A DNA stretch of 64,000 nt from Nitrospirota bacterium (GCA_016936655.1 JAFGXL010000020.1:1-64000); one strand, 5' to 3'; shown: positions 35,509-45,164, counted from the stretch's first letter. Notes: generated by a model not told the origin, from the sequence alone. Numbers and translations: made by a program.

Positions 35509-36696
35509 ATGCAATACATCGGCTTCATGATGAACTCAAACGAGTATTCAATTCCTATATTAAAGGTGCAGGAGATTGTTAATGTGCCTTCTGTCACCAA
35601 ACTGCCTCAGGCTCCGCACTACATAGAGGGTATAACAAATCTCAGAGGCAGGATTATACCAGTTGTGAATCTGAAAAAACTGGTTGGCCTGCCGGGAGAG
35701 GGCGGTGACAAGGTTATAGTCATTTCGAGCGGAAAGATAACCTTTGGCATATTGATAGACAGCATAACAGGAGTTGTTTCAATTGATGATTCTTTGATTG
35801 AACCGGCTGAAAACTTTATGCAGACAAATATCGATCAGATTGAAGGCGTAGCAAGAGTTGACAATAAGCTCGTGGTGCTTCTGGATACAAAGAAACTCAT
35901 ACCTTTGGAGGATATGAGCATGTTTGAAGACCAGGTTTTTGACTACAAAGAGACTGCTGATGGTCAAAAAGTTGAAGTCATAAAAAAACTTGAGGGTGTA
36001 GGCGGTGAAGTTCTGGTAAAGGAGATGGTCGACGCGAAAGAGTTCTTCCATAAAAAGGGATTATCAACAGCTGATCCAAAGTACCAGATCGTAGAAAAGC
36101 TTATGGAGTTTATGGATGCTGTAAATACTCAGGATCTTGAAAAGGCTGATTCAGCCATCCAAGAGATTATGAAATCAGGCCAGTCGGATCTTTTTAAAGA
36201 GGTAGGCAGGATAACCAGAAAATTGCATGATTCAATAAGAAGCTTTAAAGAAGCTCTTGATCCAAAACTTAAAGATATGGCTGTATCAGATATGCCTAAT
36301 GCTGTTGACAAGCTCCAGTTTGTCATCACAAAAACTGAGGAGGCCGCAAACAAAACCATGGAGATAGTTGAGACCCATATATTATCCATGGACGAGCTTG
36401 CAGGTCATATAAGAAATCTTCAGGGTTCTGAAGAGTCCGTAGCTTATCTTAAGGATTTTAAAAATAAGTTTGAAGACAATCTTACTGAGATACTCACAAC
36501 TCAGTCATTTCAGGATATAACCGGTCAGACGATAAAGAAGGTGATAAAGCTAGTTGGCGACATAGAGGAAGAGCTTGTAAAAATGATAACAACTTTCGGC
36601 TTTAAGATGGACAGCGGCAGCAAGAGCGCTGCAGATGAAGCAGAAAAGGTGTCGCAGTCTGATGTTGATGACCTCTTAAAGGAGCTGGGGTTCTGA
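35509..36696 (+). CDS. CheW-CheZ fusion: coupling protein plus CheY-P phosphatase
   Basis: 395 residues in one unbroken frame. Residues about 1-135 are a CheW/SH3-like coupling domain (LKVQEIVNVPSVTKLPQAP; YIEGITNLRGRIIPVVNL). Residues about 185-395 match CheZ throughout: VGRITRKLHDSIRSF; the four-helix MPNAVDKLQFVITKTEEAA; the active-site FQDITGQTIKK (334-340 plus), where Asp336 and Gln340 correspond to E. coli Asp143 and Gln147; and the CheY-binding tail SDVDDLLKELGF, nearly identical to E. coli VDDLLDSLGF. The product should place the phosphatase in the receptor-kinase array. No separate cheW or cheZ occurs in the window. Confidence 0.93.
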   Translation: MQYIGFMMNSNEYSIPILKVQEIVNVPSVTKLPQAPHYIEGITNLRGRIIPVVNLKKLVGLPGEGGDKVIVISSGKITFGILIDSITGVVSIDDSLIEPAENFMQTNIDQIEGVARVDNKLVVLLDTKKLIPLEDMSMFEDQVFDYKETADGQKVEVIKKLEGVGGEVLVKEMVDAKEFFHKKGLSTADPKYQIVEKLMEFMDAVNTQDLEKADSAIQEIMKSGQSDLFKEVGRITRKLHDSIRSFKEALDPKLKDMAVSDMPNAVDKLQFVITKTEEAANKTMEIVETHILSMDELAGHIRNLQGSEESVAYLKDFKNKFEDNLTEILTTQSFQDITGQTIKKVIKLVGDIEEELVKMITTFGFKMDSGSKSAADEAEKVSQSDVDDLLKELGF

Positions 36697-36700
36697 TTAC

Positions 36701-37756
36701 ATGGTAAAAGTACTTATTGTAGATGACTCAGCATTCATGCGAAACGCTATCTCATCCATGCTGTCTTCCGACCATGAGATAAACATAGTCGGCACAGCAA
36801 AAGATGGAATTGAAGCTATAGAGAAGGTCGCTCTCCTTAAGCCGGATATTGTGACGCTGGACATTGAGATGCCGAGGATGGACGGTTTGACGGCGCTCAA
36901 ACATATCATGGAAAAGACACCTGTTCCTGTTATTATGCTCAGCTCTTTGACAGTTGAAGGGGCAAAAGAGACCCTTGATGCATTTGATCTTGGAGCAGTA
37001 GATTTTATACCCAAAAATCTTTCAGACCTTTCTGTAAACATAGTAAAGATAAAAGAGTCACTTGTCGAGAAAGTAAAACATCTTGCAAAACGCGGAGTAG
37101 TTAGGAGAAGGCGCTCAGCATCTGAAACACAAGTTGAGCATGCTCCAAGACCGGCTCTGCAGGTCAGATCAACTGGAGAACGCAAGGTTACCTTGATATC
37201 GATAGGTACATCTACTGGCGGGCCCAAGGCGCTTCAGGAGATAATTCCGCAGCTGCCTAAAGATTTTCCTATACCGATTGTTATTGCACAGCATATGCCA
37301 GCAAATTTTACAGGCCCATTTGCTGAAAGGCTTAATCAGCTCAGCGGTATAACAGTCAAGGAGGCAGAAGAAGGTGAGCCGCTTAAATCAGGAGTTGCTC
37401 TGATTGCGCCGGGCTGGGGTCATATGAGGGTAAACCGAGTACGCGGCATTGAAACTATTGTAAGTATAACTCCTGGAAGTAAAGAGGAGTATATATACAG
37501 GCCGTCTGTTGATGCATTAATGCTTTCTGTGTCTGAATTTTATCCGGGCAGAGCATTAGGAGTAATACTTACTGGAATGGGAGCTGACGGATCCAAAGGA
37601 ATAGCAGCCATGAAGGCAACAGGATCTAGAATCTTCGCACAAAATGAAGAGTCTTGTGTTGTTTACGGCATGCCAAAAGCTGTTGTAGATGCTGGTTTGG
37701 CTGACAAAATTCTGGATCTTGAAGATATAGCTGGCGAAATAGTCAATTCAGTATAG
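36701..37756 (+). CDS. cheB: Chemotaxis protein-glutamate methylesterase CheB
   Basis: 351 residues. N-terminal receiver with phospho-acceptor Asp in VTLDIEMPRMDG, a basic linker (about 125-155), then the CheB catalytic domain with Ser in SIGTSTGGPKAL, His in IAQHMPANFT and Asp in LTGMGADGSKG. It removes receptor methyl groups and deamidates glutamines. Four bases after the CheW-CheZ gene. Confidence 0.96.
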   Translation: MVKVLIVDDSAFMRNAISSMLSSDHEINIVGTAKDGIEAIEKVALLKPDIVTLDIEMPRMDGLTALKHIMEKTPVPVIMLSSLTVEGAKETLDAFDLGAVDFIPKNLSDLSVNIVKIKESLVEKVKHLAKRGVVRRRRSASETQVEHAPRPALQVRSTGERKVTLISIGTSTGGPKALQEIIPQLPKDFPIPIVIAQHMPANFTGPFAERLNQLSGITVKEAEEGEPLKSGVALIAPGWGHMRVNRVRGIETIVSITPGSKEEYIYRPSVDALMLSVSEFYPGRALGVILTGMGADGSKGIAAMKATGSRIFAQNEESCVVYGMPKAVVDAGLADKILDLEDIAGEIVNSV

Positions 37757-37783
37757 ATCGATTCAACGTCTTCAGGAGGGATT

Positions 37784-39301
37784 ATGAAAATAGGAAAACA
37801 GCTTCAGATTTTTATTGTGCTGCTTTTGGTCTTCCCACTTATTAATGTGCTGTTTGTTTTTTGGCAGCTGGATATGAAAGATGACGGCAGGGTTGTCAAC
37901 TATTCAGGCATTGTCCGCGGAGCTACTCAGAGGCTGGTTAAGCTAGAGATTTCTGGTGTGCAGCAGGATAAGCTCAGTGCAAAACTAGACAGCATTATTG
38001 AAGGGCTTATTAACGGAAGTAAAGAGCTTGGCCTTCCAACAGCAAAAGATGCTGCGTATATAGCCAGCATGAAGGATGTTAAGGCTTCATGGGAAAAGCT
38101 TAAAAAGACTGTTATAGAAGCAAGGCAGAAACCTGAAATAAAACCTGAGCTGCTTAAGGAGAGCGAGGCATACTTCGAGCTGACAAACAAAGCTGTATCA
38201 GCTGCAGAGGGATATTCAGAAAAGAAGGCCGGCAAGCTTGGGTACATGGCAGTTATTCTTTTCTTGGTCAACCTGGTTGTACTCTGCCTAGTATGGTTAA
38301 AGACAAGAACAAATATATCCAGACCTCTTGCTGACATAGAATCAAAAGTCTCGAAGATTTCTTCTGGAGATCTGAGGGTCAACATAGATTACGCAAAAAA
38401 TGACGAGATAGGATCTATGGCTGGCAGCGTAAGGCGAATGGTCGCATCATTTCAGTCTCTTATAAAGGCGATGTTTACTTCATCAGAGAGTGTTGTTAGC
38501 GCTGTATCTCTCCTGAGTTCAAAAGGCTCAGAGACAGCAGATAAAGCAAAGTATCAGGCTATGCAGGCATCAAACATAGCAACAGCTGCTGAGGAGATGA
38601 ACCAGACAATAGGTGATATAGCCAGAAATGCTTCTGTTGCATCTGATACATCAAGTCAGGCTATGGAGACCGCAAAGAAGGGGCAGCAGATAGCAGACGG
38701 AGCTGTTGACACAGTAAATAGGGTTTATACATCAACAATTGAGCTTGCCACAATGGTTGAAAAGCTGAATAACAGAGTAGGAGAGATTGGAGAGATTATA
38801 ACTACAATTAATGATATTGCTGATCAGACAAACCTGCTCGCTCTCAACGCAGCCATTGAGGCAGCAAGGGCAGGAGAACAGGGCAGAGGCTTCGCTGTTG
38901 TTGCTGATGAGGTTAGAAAGCTTGCTGAACGCACAATAAAGGCTACAGCAGAGATATCTGACAAGATAGGATCTGTGCAGGCAGAGTCTGAACAGACAGC
39001 GAAGTCAATGTCAGATGCATCAGGTGAGGTTACAAAAGCTACAGAGTTTATAAAAGAGGTTGGGGTTTCTCTGAACCATATTGTGACTGAGGTTCAGAAG
39101 GTGAGAGACCAGATAACACAGATTGCAACAGCAGTGGAACAGCAGTCAGCCACATCTTCTGAAGTTGCCGATAACACTGAGCAGACACTTGCTACAGCAA
39201 AGCAGATTGAAACTCTTTCTGTAGAGGTTGTTAAAGAGGTTGAGGCCTTACGCGATGTAGCAGAAAAGCTTACAAATACAGCAAAAGATTTCAAGGTATA
39301 A
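37784..39301 (+). CDS. Methyl-accepting chemotaxis protein with NarX/PilJ-type P-box
   Basis: 505 residues. Membrane helices at about 8-28 and 152-172 flank a periplasmic domain of about 120 residues. That domain begins with [21 protein letters not shown] (38-58, in two parts), like the P-box of NarX/PilJ-type sensors. HAMP (about 173-226) and the signalling domain follow, with hairpin tip [21 protein letters not shown]. The P-box of NarX binds nitrate or nitrite, but ligand specificity here is only a guess. It is the sole receptor in the window. Confidence 0.93.
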   Translation: MKIGKQLQIFIVLLLVFPLINVLFVFWQLDMKDDGRVVNYSGIVRGATQRLVKLEISGVQQDKLSAKLDSIIEGLINGSKELGLPTAKDAAYIASMKDVKASWEKLKKTVIEARQKPEIKPELLKESEAYFELTNKAVSAAEGYSEKKAGKLGYMAVILFLVNLVVLCLVWLKTRTNISRPLADIESKVSKISSGDLRVNIDYAKNDEIGSMAGSVRRMVASFQSLIKAMFTSSESVVSAVSLLSSKGSETADKAKYQAMQASNIATAAEEMNQTIGDIARNASVASDTSSQAMETAKKGQQIADGAVDTVNRVYTSTIELATMVEKLNNRVGEIGEIITTINDIADQTNLLALNAAIEAARAGEQGRGFAVVADEVRKLAERTIKATAEISDKIGSVQAESEQTAKSMSDASGEVTKATEFIKEVGVSLNHIVTEVQKVRDQITQIATAVEQQSATSSEVADNTEQTLATAKQIETLSVEVVKEVEALRDVAEKLTNTAKDFKV

Positions 39302-39313
39302 AATTAGAGGCAA

Positions 39314-39676
39314 ATGGCTAATATATTGATTATTGACGACGATGCGATGGTGAGCGAGCTGCTCGCCATCTATATCTCAAGATCCGGACACAAATCATAT
39401 TCTGCCTCTTCATATGAAGAGGCAGAAGCTATTTTCAGCAACGGCGGCATAGATGCAGTTTTTTGCGACTATAAGCTGCCAGAATGCTCCGGTCTCCAGA
39501 TGTATTCCATGTTTAAGGATTTGAGAGCTAAAGAAGATCTTCGTTTTGCTCTCATAACAGGAGCGGTAATGGGGCAGGAAGAGAAGAAATTTATAGACAC
39601 CGAGGGTATTAATTATATTGTTAAGCCCTTTTCTGAGCAGGATATAAAAAAACTTTTGTCTGATTTTTCGCTATGA
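39314..39676 (+). CDS. Single-domain response regulator
   Basis: 120 residues, receiver only: IIDDDAMV acidic pair, likely phospho-acceptor Asp in AVFCDYKLPECSG, Thr in LITGAV and Lys in YIVKPFSEQ. It overlaps the HDOD gene by 4 bases, and this REC-HDOD pairing suggests that the receiver controls the HDOD protein. Confidence 0.9.
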   Translation: MANILIIDDDAMVSELLAIYISRSGHKSYSASSYEEAEAIFSNGGIDAVFCDYKLPECSGLQMYSMFKDLRAKEDLRFALITGAVMGQEEKKFIDTEGINYIVKPFSEQDIKKLLSDFSL

Positions 39677-40521
39677 TGAGTGAAAACTCCATAGAGAAAC
39701 TTATACTGGATACAGTAGATCTTCCGAGTCTTCCTCCAGTTGCCTCAAAAGTCCTCCAGCTTATAAACAAGGACGGCTCTTCAATCGTTGAGATGGAAGA
39801 GCTTATTGCAAAGGATCAGGCCTTTTCAGCCCGCATCCTCAGAGTTGCAAATTCCCCATATTACGGAAGAGGCAGAAGTATAGAAACAGTCTCATCCGCT
39901 ATATTGATGATAGGCTTCAATACCATGAAATCGCTTGTTGTAGCAGCATCTCTCAAGGATATGCATAACAGATTCGGACTGTTCGAAAAAAAGCTCTGGG
40001 AGCATAGTCTTGCTGTATCGATTGCTGCATCAATGATCGCAAAAAGGACACGTCTTGTTCATGATGAAGAAGCTATGGTTGCAGGCCTCCTGCATGATGT
40101 AGGCAAGACAGTACTCAATAACAATATGGCTGACAAGTATTCGCTTGTTATTCAAAAGGTTTTTGATGAGGGCGCCTCGTTTTATGCAGCTGAGATAGAA
40201 ATGCTTGGTTTTAACCACTGCAATGTCGGAGGCCTTATAGCCAGAAAATGGAAGCTCCCAAAGGGTCTGGAGGTTGTAATCGAGTATCACCACGCAGATG
40301 AGCTGCCTGCTTTTGACGACAGCAGCAACGAGGTCTTATGCGGTATAGTCAAGACGGCTGACGCTCTATGTCTGAATCTTGGAATAGGGTTTCAGATGCA
40401 TAAAGCTATACCGGATATTGATGTTCAGGCTCTCGGCTTGACCAGCGCTGATCTGGATAAGGTTTCTGCTGATGTTGAGGCTTCTGTACAGCAGCAGTTG
40501 GCAGAGCTGCTCGCTTTGTAG
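39673..40521 (+). CDS. HDOD-domain protein
   Basis: 282 residues. HDOD domain (about 15-215): LPSLPPVASKVLQLINKDGSS, ILRVANSPYYGRGRSIETVSSAILMIG and the HDVGK-containing GLLHDVGKTVLNNNMADKY. HDOD proteins are non-enzymatic HD-fold regulators linked with signalling, motility and cyclic-di-GMP. An intact HD pair is present, so weak hydrolase activity cannot be excluded. Coupled to the receiver gene just upstream. Confidence 0.9.
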   Translation: MMSENSIEKLILDTVDLPSLPPVASKVLQLINKDGSSIVEMEELIAKDQAFSARILRVANSPYYGRGRSIETVSSAILMIGFNTMKSLVVAASLKDMHNRFGLFEKKLWEHSLAVSIAASMIAKRTRLVHDEEAMVAGLLHDVGKTVLNNNMADKYSLVIQKVFDEGASFYAAEIEMLGFNHCNVGGLIARKWKLPKGLEVVIEYHHADELPAFDDSSNEVLCGIVKTADALCLNLGIGFQMHKAIPDIDVQALGLTSADLDKVSADVEASVQQQLAELLAL

Positions 40522-40564
40522 AGCAGCTGTCTAAATTTTTCCGTATTTTCAACGATAAATAATT

Positions 40565-40765
40565 ATGGCTACTGAAGATGGCATAAAAGGTATATCTGCA
40601 ATAGCTGTATCTGCAGGCACAAGAAAGGGATATTCTTTTCCCCAGAGCAGGATAATGCGAAAGCGCACACCTGCTAAAGGTGAAGAAAAAGGCGCTGAGA
40701 GGCTTGCTGGCACGCCAGAAAAAAATGCAGAAGAGAAGAAAGCGGGTGTGGATATAACGGTATAA
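40565..40765 (+). CDS. Small basic orphan protein before flgF
   Basis: 66 residues, Lys/Glu/Arg/Ala-rich, probably disordered in its second half (RKRTPAKGEEKGAERLAGTPEK). No family is recognised. For it being real: it lies in the same direction as its neighbours and ends 3 bases before a terminator hairpin. Against: there is no clear ribosome site before its ATG. The rest of the 420-base gap between HDOD and flgF (40766-40982) holds only the terminator and the sigma-54 promoter. Confidence 0.5.
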   Translation: MATEDGIKGISAIAVSAGTRKGYSFPQSRIMRKRTPAKGEEKGAERLAGTPEKNAEEKKAGVDITV

Positions 40766-40768
40766 TTT

Positions 40769-40791
40769 TTCCCTGCACCGGGAATTTTTTT
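40769..40791 (+). terminator. Terminator ending the chemotaxis unit
   Basis: TTCCC (40769-40773) pairs with GGGAA (40780-40784) around TGCACC, followed by seven Ts. The stem is short but the T tract is strong. Confidence 0.7.
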
Positions 40792-40941
40792 CCTTTCTCT
40801 GTTTTGTTGTATGCATTATTGGCTCTTAAAATCTTCTTTAATTCCTCAATATTGCTCTATTGCCCGGTAAAAAATATTACAAAATGCTTACTTTTAGTCA
40901 AAGACCTTCATTTTGTTGATTAAAACAATCAGTTGTTCTTT

Positions 40942-40957
40942 TGGCATTCGCCTTGCT
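40942..40957 (+). promoter_or_regulatory. Sigma-54 promoter of the flgF operon
   Basis: TGGCAT-TCGCC-TTGCT fits the -24/-12 consensus fully, 26 bases before the flgF ATG. An in-frame TTG at 40941 lies in the promoter and is not the start. Confidence 0.83.
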
Positions 40958-40982
40958 ATGTAGAATGTCAAAAGGGGGCTGC

Positions 40983-41717
40983 ATGTATAAAGGAGCTTAT
41001 GTAGCATTAACTGGAGCAATTCTAAGAAGCCACGAGATGGACAATGTGGCAAATAACCTTTCGAATGTTAATACGACTGGCTACAAGAGGAGTTCGTTCG
41101 CAGCCAATATGTATACAATTATGCAGGATATAGATAAACCCGCATCTTCTGTATATCCTGATGCAAGAGCTATGGCATATTTTGGTGATTTCAAAATAGA
41201 TCAGACGCAAGGAACGGTTAAAACCACAGGCAATACATTTGATCTGGCTATTTCTGGGGAAGGCTATTTTGTTGTTCAGGATAATAATGGTGTCTATTAC
41301 ACAAGAAACGGCGTCTTCACAATAGATAGAAATGGCGTTCTTATGAATGAGAGCGGGCAGAAGGTTCTTAATACTGCCGGCACGCAGATTGTTATTCCTA
41401 GAGAAGATCCGTCTGCTCAGATAAGTATAGGCAAGGACGGGAGCATCTATGCAGGGGCAAATCTTGTTGGCAAGGTAAAAGTTGTTAAGCTTTCAGGTGT
41501 TGAGCATCTCGGAGGTTCTCTTTATAAAGGAACAGAGGCAGGCGCTTCGACAGCGGATATTATGCAGGGCACTATTGAACAGTCAAATGTTAATGGTGTC
41601 AGAGAAATGCTTGGATTAATAATGGCATCAAGAAATATAGAGTCAGCCATAAAGATGATAAAGAATTTTGATGACCTTTCACAAAAGGTTGTCAATGAAC
41701 TTGGGAAAGTCAGATAA
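40983..41717 (+). CDS. flgF: Flagellar rod protein FlgF
   Basis: 244 residues. Proximal rod protein, MYKGAYVALTGAILRSHEMDNVANNLSNVNTTGYKRSSF at the N-terminus (given in parts by motif) and a NVNGVREMLGLIMASRNIE C-terminal helix. ATG 40983 follows aaaggggg. It stands just before its paralogue flgG, as usual. Confidence 0.94.
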   Translation: MYKGAYVALTGAILRSHEMDNVANNLSNVNTTGYKRSSFAANMYTIMQDIDKPASSVYPDARAMAYFGDFKIDQTQGTVKTTGNTFDLAISGEGYFVVQDNNGVYYTRNGVFTIDRNGVLMNESGQKVLNTAGTQIVIPREDPSAQISIGKDGSIYAGANLVGKVKVVKLSGVEHLGGSLYKGTEAGASTADIMQGTIEQSNVNGVREMLGLIMASRNIESAIKMIKNFDDLSQKVVNELGKVR

Positions 41718-41739
41718 AAATGAACTATAGGGGGCAGAG

Positions 41740-42528
41740 ATGATAAGGGCGCTTTTTACAGCAGCAACAGGTATGCATGCGCAGCAGATGAATGTTGATG
41801 TGATATCGCATAACCTTGCAAACGTTAACACCGTTGGTTTCAAAAGGAGCAGGGCAGATTTTCAGGATCTTCTGTATCAAAACCTGCGGAATCCCGGAGC
41901 TCCGTCTGCAGAGGGCACGCAGATACCTGTAGGTATTCAGGTGGGTCTTGGTGTTAAGCCTGCTTCTGTGCAGAAGCTGTTTACTCAGGGCGATTTTTTG
42001 AGCACTGGAAATAATCTTGATATGGTGATTGAAGGCGATGGTTTCTTTCAGATCACAATGCCTGACGGAACAATATCATATACAAGAGCGGGCTCATTTA
42101 AGCTTGATAAAGACGGCAGGGTTGTAAATCCTGATGGTTATCCACTGGAACCGGCTATAACAGTTCCTTCTGATGCAATTAATATAACTATTGGAACAGA
42201 CGGAAGGATCACAGTTCTTCAGGCTGGCAATACGACTCCTGTAGAGATAGGCGCTATAGAGTTGGCAAGATTTATCAACCCAGCAGGCCTCCTCGCTACG
42301 GGTAAGAATCTTTATGTTGTGTCTGATGCTTCAGGTGATGCTATAACAGGAACCCCCGGCACAGAGGGAAGGGGGACTATAAATCAGTTTTATGTCGAAT
42401 CTTCAAACGTAAATGTTGTTGAGGAACTGGCTAATCTTATAATTGCACAGAGGGCTTTTGATCTTAATTCAAAAGCAGTAACAACTGCTGATGAGATGCT
42501 CCAGACAGTCGGAGCGCTGAGGAGATAA
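41740..42528 (+). CDS. flgG: Flagellar distal rod protein FlgG
   Basis: 262 residues, typical length. N-terminal [20 protein letters not shown] and [26 protein letters not shown]-terminal [22 protein letters not shown]. Forms the distal rod through the periplasm. Confidence 0.97.
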   Translation: MIRALFTAATGMHAQQMNVDVISHNLANVNTVGFKRSRADFQDLLYQNLRNPGAPSAEGTQIPVGIQVGLGVKPASVQKLFTQGDFLSTGNNLDMVIEGDGFFQITMPDGTISYTRAGSFKLDKDGRVVNPDGYPLEPAITVPSDAINITIGTDGRITVLQAGNTTPVEIGAIELARFINPAGLLATGKNLYVVSDASGDAITGTPGTEGRGTINQFYVESSNVNVVEELANLIIAQRAFDLNSKAVTTADEMLQTVGALRR

Positions 42529-42532
42529 GAAC

Positions 42533-43261
42533 ATGACAATGCTAGGCAGAGATAGATGCAGAAGGCTTTTGCTGATGACTATAGCCTGTGTAGTAATAAT
42601 AGCATCGGCTGCATATGCCTATGCTGACATGGATATAAATCCTTCTTTAAGGAAGATGCTTTCTGACGAGATATCAAAGACTATCGGCGATGCTCCCCAG
42701 ATCGTGAGCGTAAGGATAATGAAAGGGTATGATTTTATAAACCTGCCTGCAGGCGTAGAGTTTAAATCAATAAGCCCTCTTGTATATGCAGGTAAAAACA
42801 GGTTCACCACATTATTGGCATTAAACTCAAAAGGTAACAAGGCTGCCGAGTCTATGATAGAGGTTGTTTATGATGTTCTAGTGGATGTGTTTGTTGCCTC
42901 CAGATACATACAGCGCGGCGTCACAATAACTGAAGATGACTTCTATGCCGTAAAACAGAGGCGCTCAAGGCTTTCTCGTTCTGTTGTACAGGACAAGGCA
43001 GATATACTGGGCAAGATAGCAAAGGTGTCTGTAAACGAGGGGTCTGTCATTCTTGCTGATCATATGACCAGCAGCATGATATTTAAACGCGGTCATAAAG
43101 TTAGCGTTATTGTTGAAGGCGATAACATCGCATTGGCTTCTTCGGGAATTCTTAAGTCAAATGCATCGCTTGGCGGTGCTGCCACAGTGCAGTGTGAGTC
43201 GTCAAAGCGAGAGGTTACAGGAATCTTAATATCACCAACAACAGTGAGGATAAAACTATGA
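42533..43261 (+). CDS. flgA: P-ring assembly chaperone FlgA
   Basis: 242 residues with a signal peptide (hydrophobic 12-30). C-terminal SAF domain: VFVASRYIQRGVTITEDDFYAVKQ, GSVILADHM and VSVIVEGDNIALASSG. FlgA is the periplasmic chaperone for FlgI. It overlaps flgH by 4 bases. Confidence 0.92.
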   Translation: MTMLGRDRCRRLLLMTIACVVIIASAAYAYADMDINPSLRKMLSDEISKTIGDAPQIVSVRIMKGYDFINLPAGVEFKSISPLVYAGKNRFTTLLALNSKGNKAAESMIEVVYDVLVDVFVASRYIQRGVTITEDDFYAVKQRRSRLSRSVVQDKADILGKIAKVSVNEGSVILADHMTSSMIFKRGHKVSVIVEGDNIALASSGILKSNASLGGAATVQCESSKREVTGILISPTTVRIKL

Positions 43262-43998
43262 GACTGATAAATCTGATTATTTATGGAGCTGCGGCAGCAT
43301 TGATATCAACAGCTCTTACAGGATGCTCCGGGCTTAAGGATTCTAGAGATATAAAAGATGCGCCTATGCCTCCTAAATATGTGGAAACAAAAAAGCCAGA
43401 GACTGCTGCTACAGAAGGGTCGCTATGGAAGGCATCAACTGCATCATTTTACGAAGATAGAAAAGCAAAAAGAGTCAATGATCTGGTCACTATAATCATA
43501 AATGAGAGCTCTACTGCGTCAAAAAAAGCATCAACAAACTCATCCAGAAGCTCTGATGCAGATTATGGTCTGAGTAATATATTCGGCATGAGTACAGATT
43601 TCGGCATTCAGAAGATGCCTTTTGTTAATGGCCTTTATAAAGGACCTAACGGTATATTCACTCCTTCTGCCAGTGGAAATGCCTCGTCTGATTTTGCAGG
43701 CACAGGCGATACAACAAGGCAGGGCAGATTGTCTGGCACAATAACTGCAAAGATAATAGAGGTGCTGCCAAATCAGAATATGGTTTTGGAGTCCAGAAAA
43801 GAGGTTGTTGTTAATAATGAAAAAGAGATATTGGTTTTGAGGGGCATAATAAGGCCTGATGATATAACTACCAACAACACAATACTTTCACAGTATGTTG
43901 CTGATGCACAGATATATCTCGTTGGTGACGGAGTACTTGATGACAAACAGTCTCAGGGCTGGCTGGTAAGGTTGCTGGATAAGGTATGGCCATTTTAA
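43258..43998 (+). CDS. flgH: L-ring lipoprotein FlgH
   Basis: 246 residues. Lipobox LTGCSG near residue 22. Conserved SLW, FYEDRKAKRVNDLVTIIINE and LPNQNMVLESRKEVVVNNEKEILVLRGIIRPDDI segments follow (in the family order). Forms the outer-membrane L ring, so this organism has an outer membrane. Confidence 0.95.
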   Translation: MRLINLIIYGAAAALISTALTGCSGLKDSRDIKDAPMPPKYVETKKPETAATEGSLWKASTASFYEDRKAKRVNDLVTIIINESSTASKKASTNSSRSSDADYGLSNIFGMSTDFGIQKMPFVNGLYKGPNGIFTPSASGNASSDFAGTGDTTRQGRLSGTITAKIIEVLPNQNMVLESRKEVVVNNEKEILVLRGIIRPDDITTNNTILSQYVADAQIYLVGDGVLDDKQSQGWLVRLLDKVWPF

Positions 43999-44021
43999 TA
44001 ACAAACAACAAAGGTGAAAAG

Positions 44022-45164
44022 ATGAAAATGACAAGCGATTCTAAAATGAAAGCCTTTGGGTTGCTGCTAATTCTTACGCTCTGCATAGGGGCTGTTTTTT
44101 CGATTATGCCGGCAGATGTAGCAGCTGAACGCATAAAGGATGTTGCAAACTTTTCAGGCATTAGAGAGAATGAGCTTATAGGATACGGCATTGTTGTTGG
44201 TCTTAATGGTACTGGCGACAAGGACGGCACATATATATTTCAACCTTTTGCAAACATGCTTACAAGGATGGGTGTTAATGTTAATCCTGCTGACATAAAG
44301 GGCAAGACAAAGAATATAGCAGCTGTAATTGTGACAGCAAGGCTTCAGACAATGACCAAGCCCGGTTCCAAAGTGGATGTGCATGTTGCCTCAATAGGTG
44401 ATGCAAAGAGCCTTCAGGGCGGCACGCTTCTTATGACACAGCTTAAAGGGCCTGACAGTCAGGTATATGCTCTTGCACAAGGACCTGTCTCCATAGGAGG
44501 TTTTGTAGCAGGCGGCAGCGGTGGTCAGACTATAAAAAATCATCCAAATGCGGGATCTATACCTAATGGAGCGATTGTAGAAAAAGAGGTTCCTATTCAG
44601 CTAGCAAGGAAAAAACATCTGGAGCTTGTTACTGCTGTGCAGGATTTTACAACTACAAAGAGAATAGCTGAGAGAATAAACAGAGATTTGAAGGCTGATA
44701 TTGCTATTGCTGAAGGACCGTCATCGGTATCTATTAATGTGCCGGATGCCTATTCTGCAAAGATTGTCGAGTTTATGTCCCGGATAGAGCTTCTTGATGT
44801 TGAGGTTGATATGCCTGCAAAGGTGGTTGTAAATGAGAGAACAGGCACAATAGTAATGGGTGACAATGTCAGAATAGCACCTGTTGCTCTTGCACATGGG
44901 GGGCTTACTATAGAGATCAAGACAGACTACGCAGTTTCTCAACCATTACCATTAGCTCCAAAGGGGGCAGAGACAGTAGTTGTTCCAGAAAAAGAGGTTA
45001 AGGTTGAGGAGAAGAAAGTGGCTTTAACCGAGGTGAAGGGCGCAACAATCGGTGAGCTTGTTAAGGGACTTAATGCCTTGGGAGTATCACCCAAGGATCT
45101 TATAGCTATACTTCAGGCCATTAAGGCATCTGGAAGCCTGAAGGCAGAGCTGGTGATAATGTGA
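44022..45164 (+). CDS. flgI: P-ring protein FlgI
   Basis: 380 residues with an N-terminal signal peptide. Conserved RIKDVANFSGIRENELIGYGIVVGLNGTGD region, QTMTKPGSKVDVHVASIGDAKSL and the C-terminal GVSPKDLIAILQAIKASGSL. ATG 44022 follows aaggtga; the open frame reaches back into flgH. Forms the periplasmic P ring with FlgA help. Confidence 0.95.
   Translation: MKMTSDSKMKAFGLLLILTLCIGAVFSIMPADVAAERIKDVANFSGIRENELIGYGIVVGLNGTGDKDGTYIFQPFANMLTRMGVNVNPADIKGKTKNIAAVIVTARLQTMTKPGSKVDVHVASIGDAKSLQGGTLLMTQLKGPDSQVYALAQGPVSIGGFVAGGSGGQTIKNHPNAGSIPNGAIVEKEVPIQLARKKHLELVTAVQDFTTTKRIAERINRDLKADIAIAEGPSSVSINVPDAYSAKIVEFMSRIELLDVEVDMPAKVVVNERTGTIVMGDNVRIAPVALAHGGLTIEIKTDYAVSQPLPLAPKGAETVVVPEKEVKVEEKKVALTEVKGATIGELVKGLNALGVSPKDLIAILQAIKASGSLKAELVIM

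Noticed and set aside
40406-40816. 136-codon open frame on the minus strand across the HDOD end and the gap
   Set aside because: It is antisense to two plus-strand genes, has no recognisable domain and an odd Cys/Arg/Phe-rich composition.
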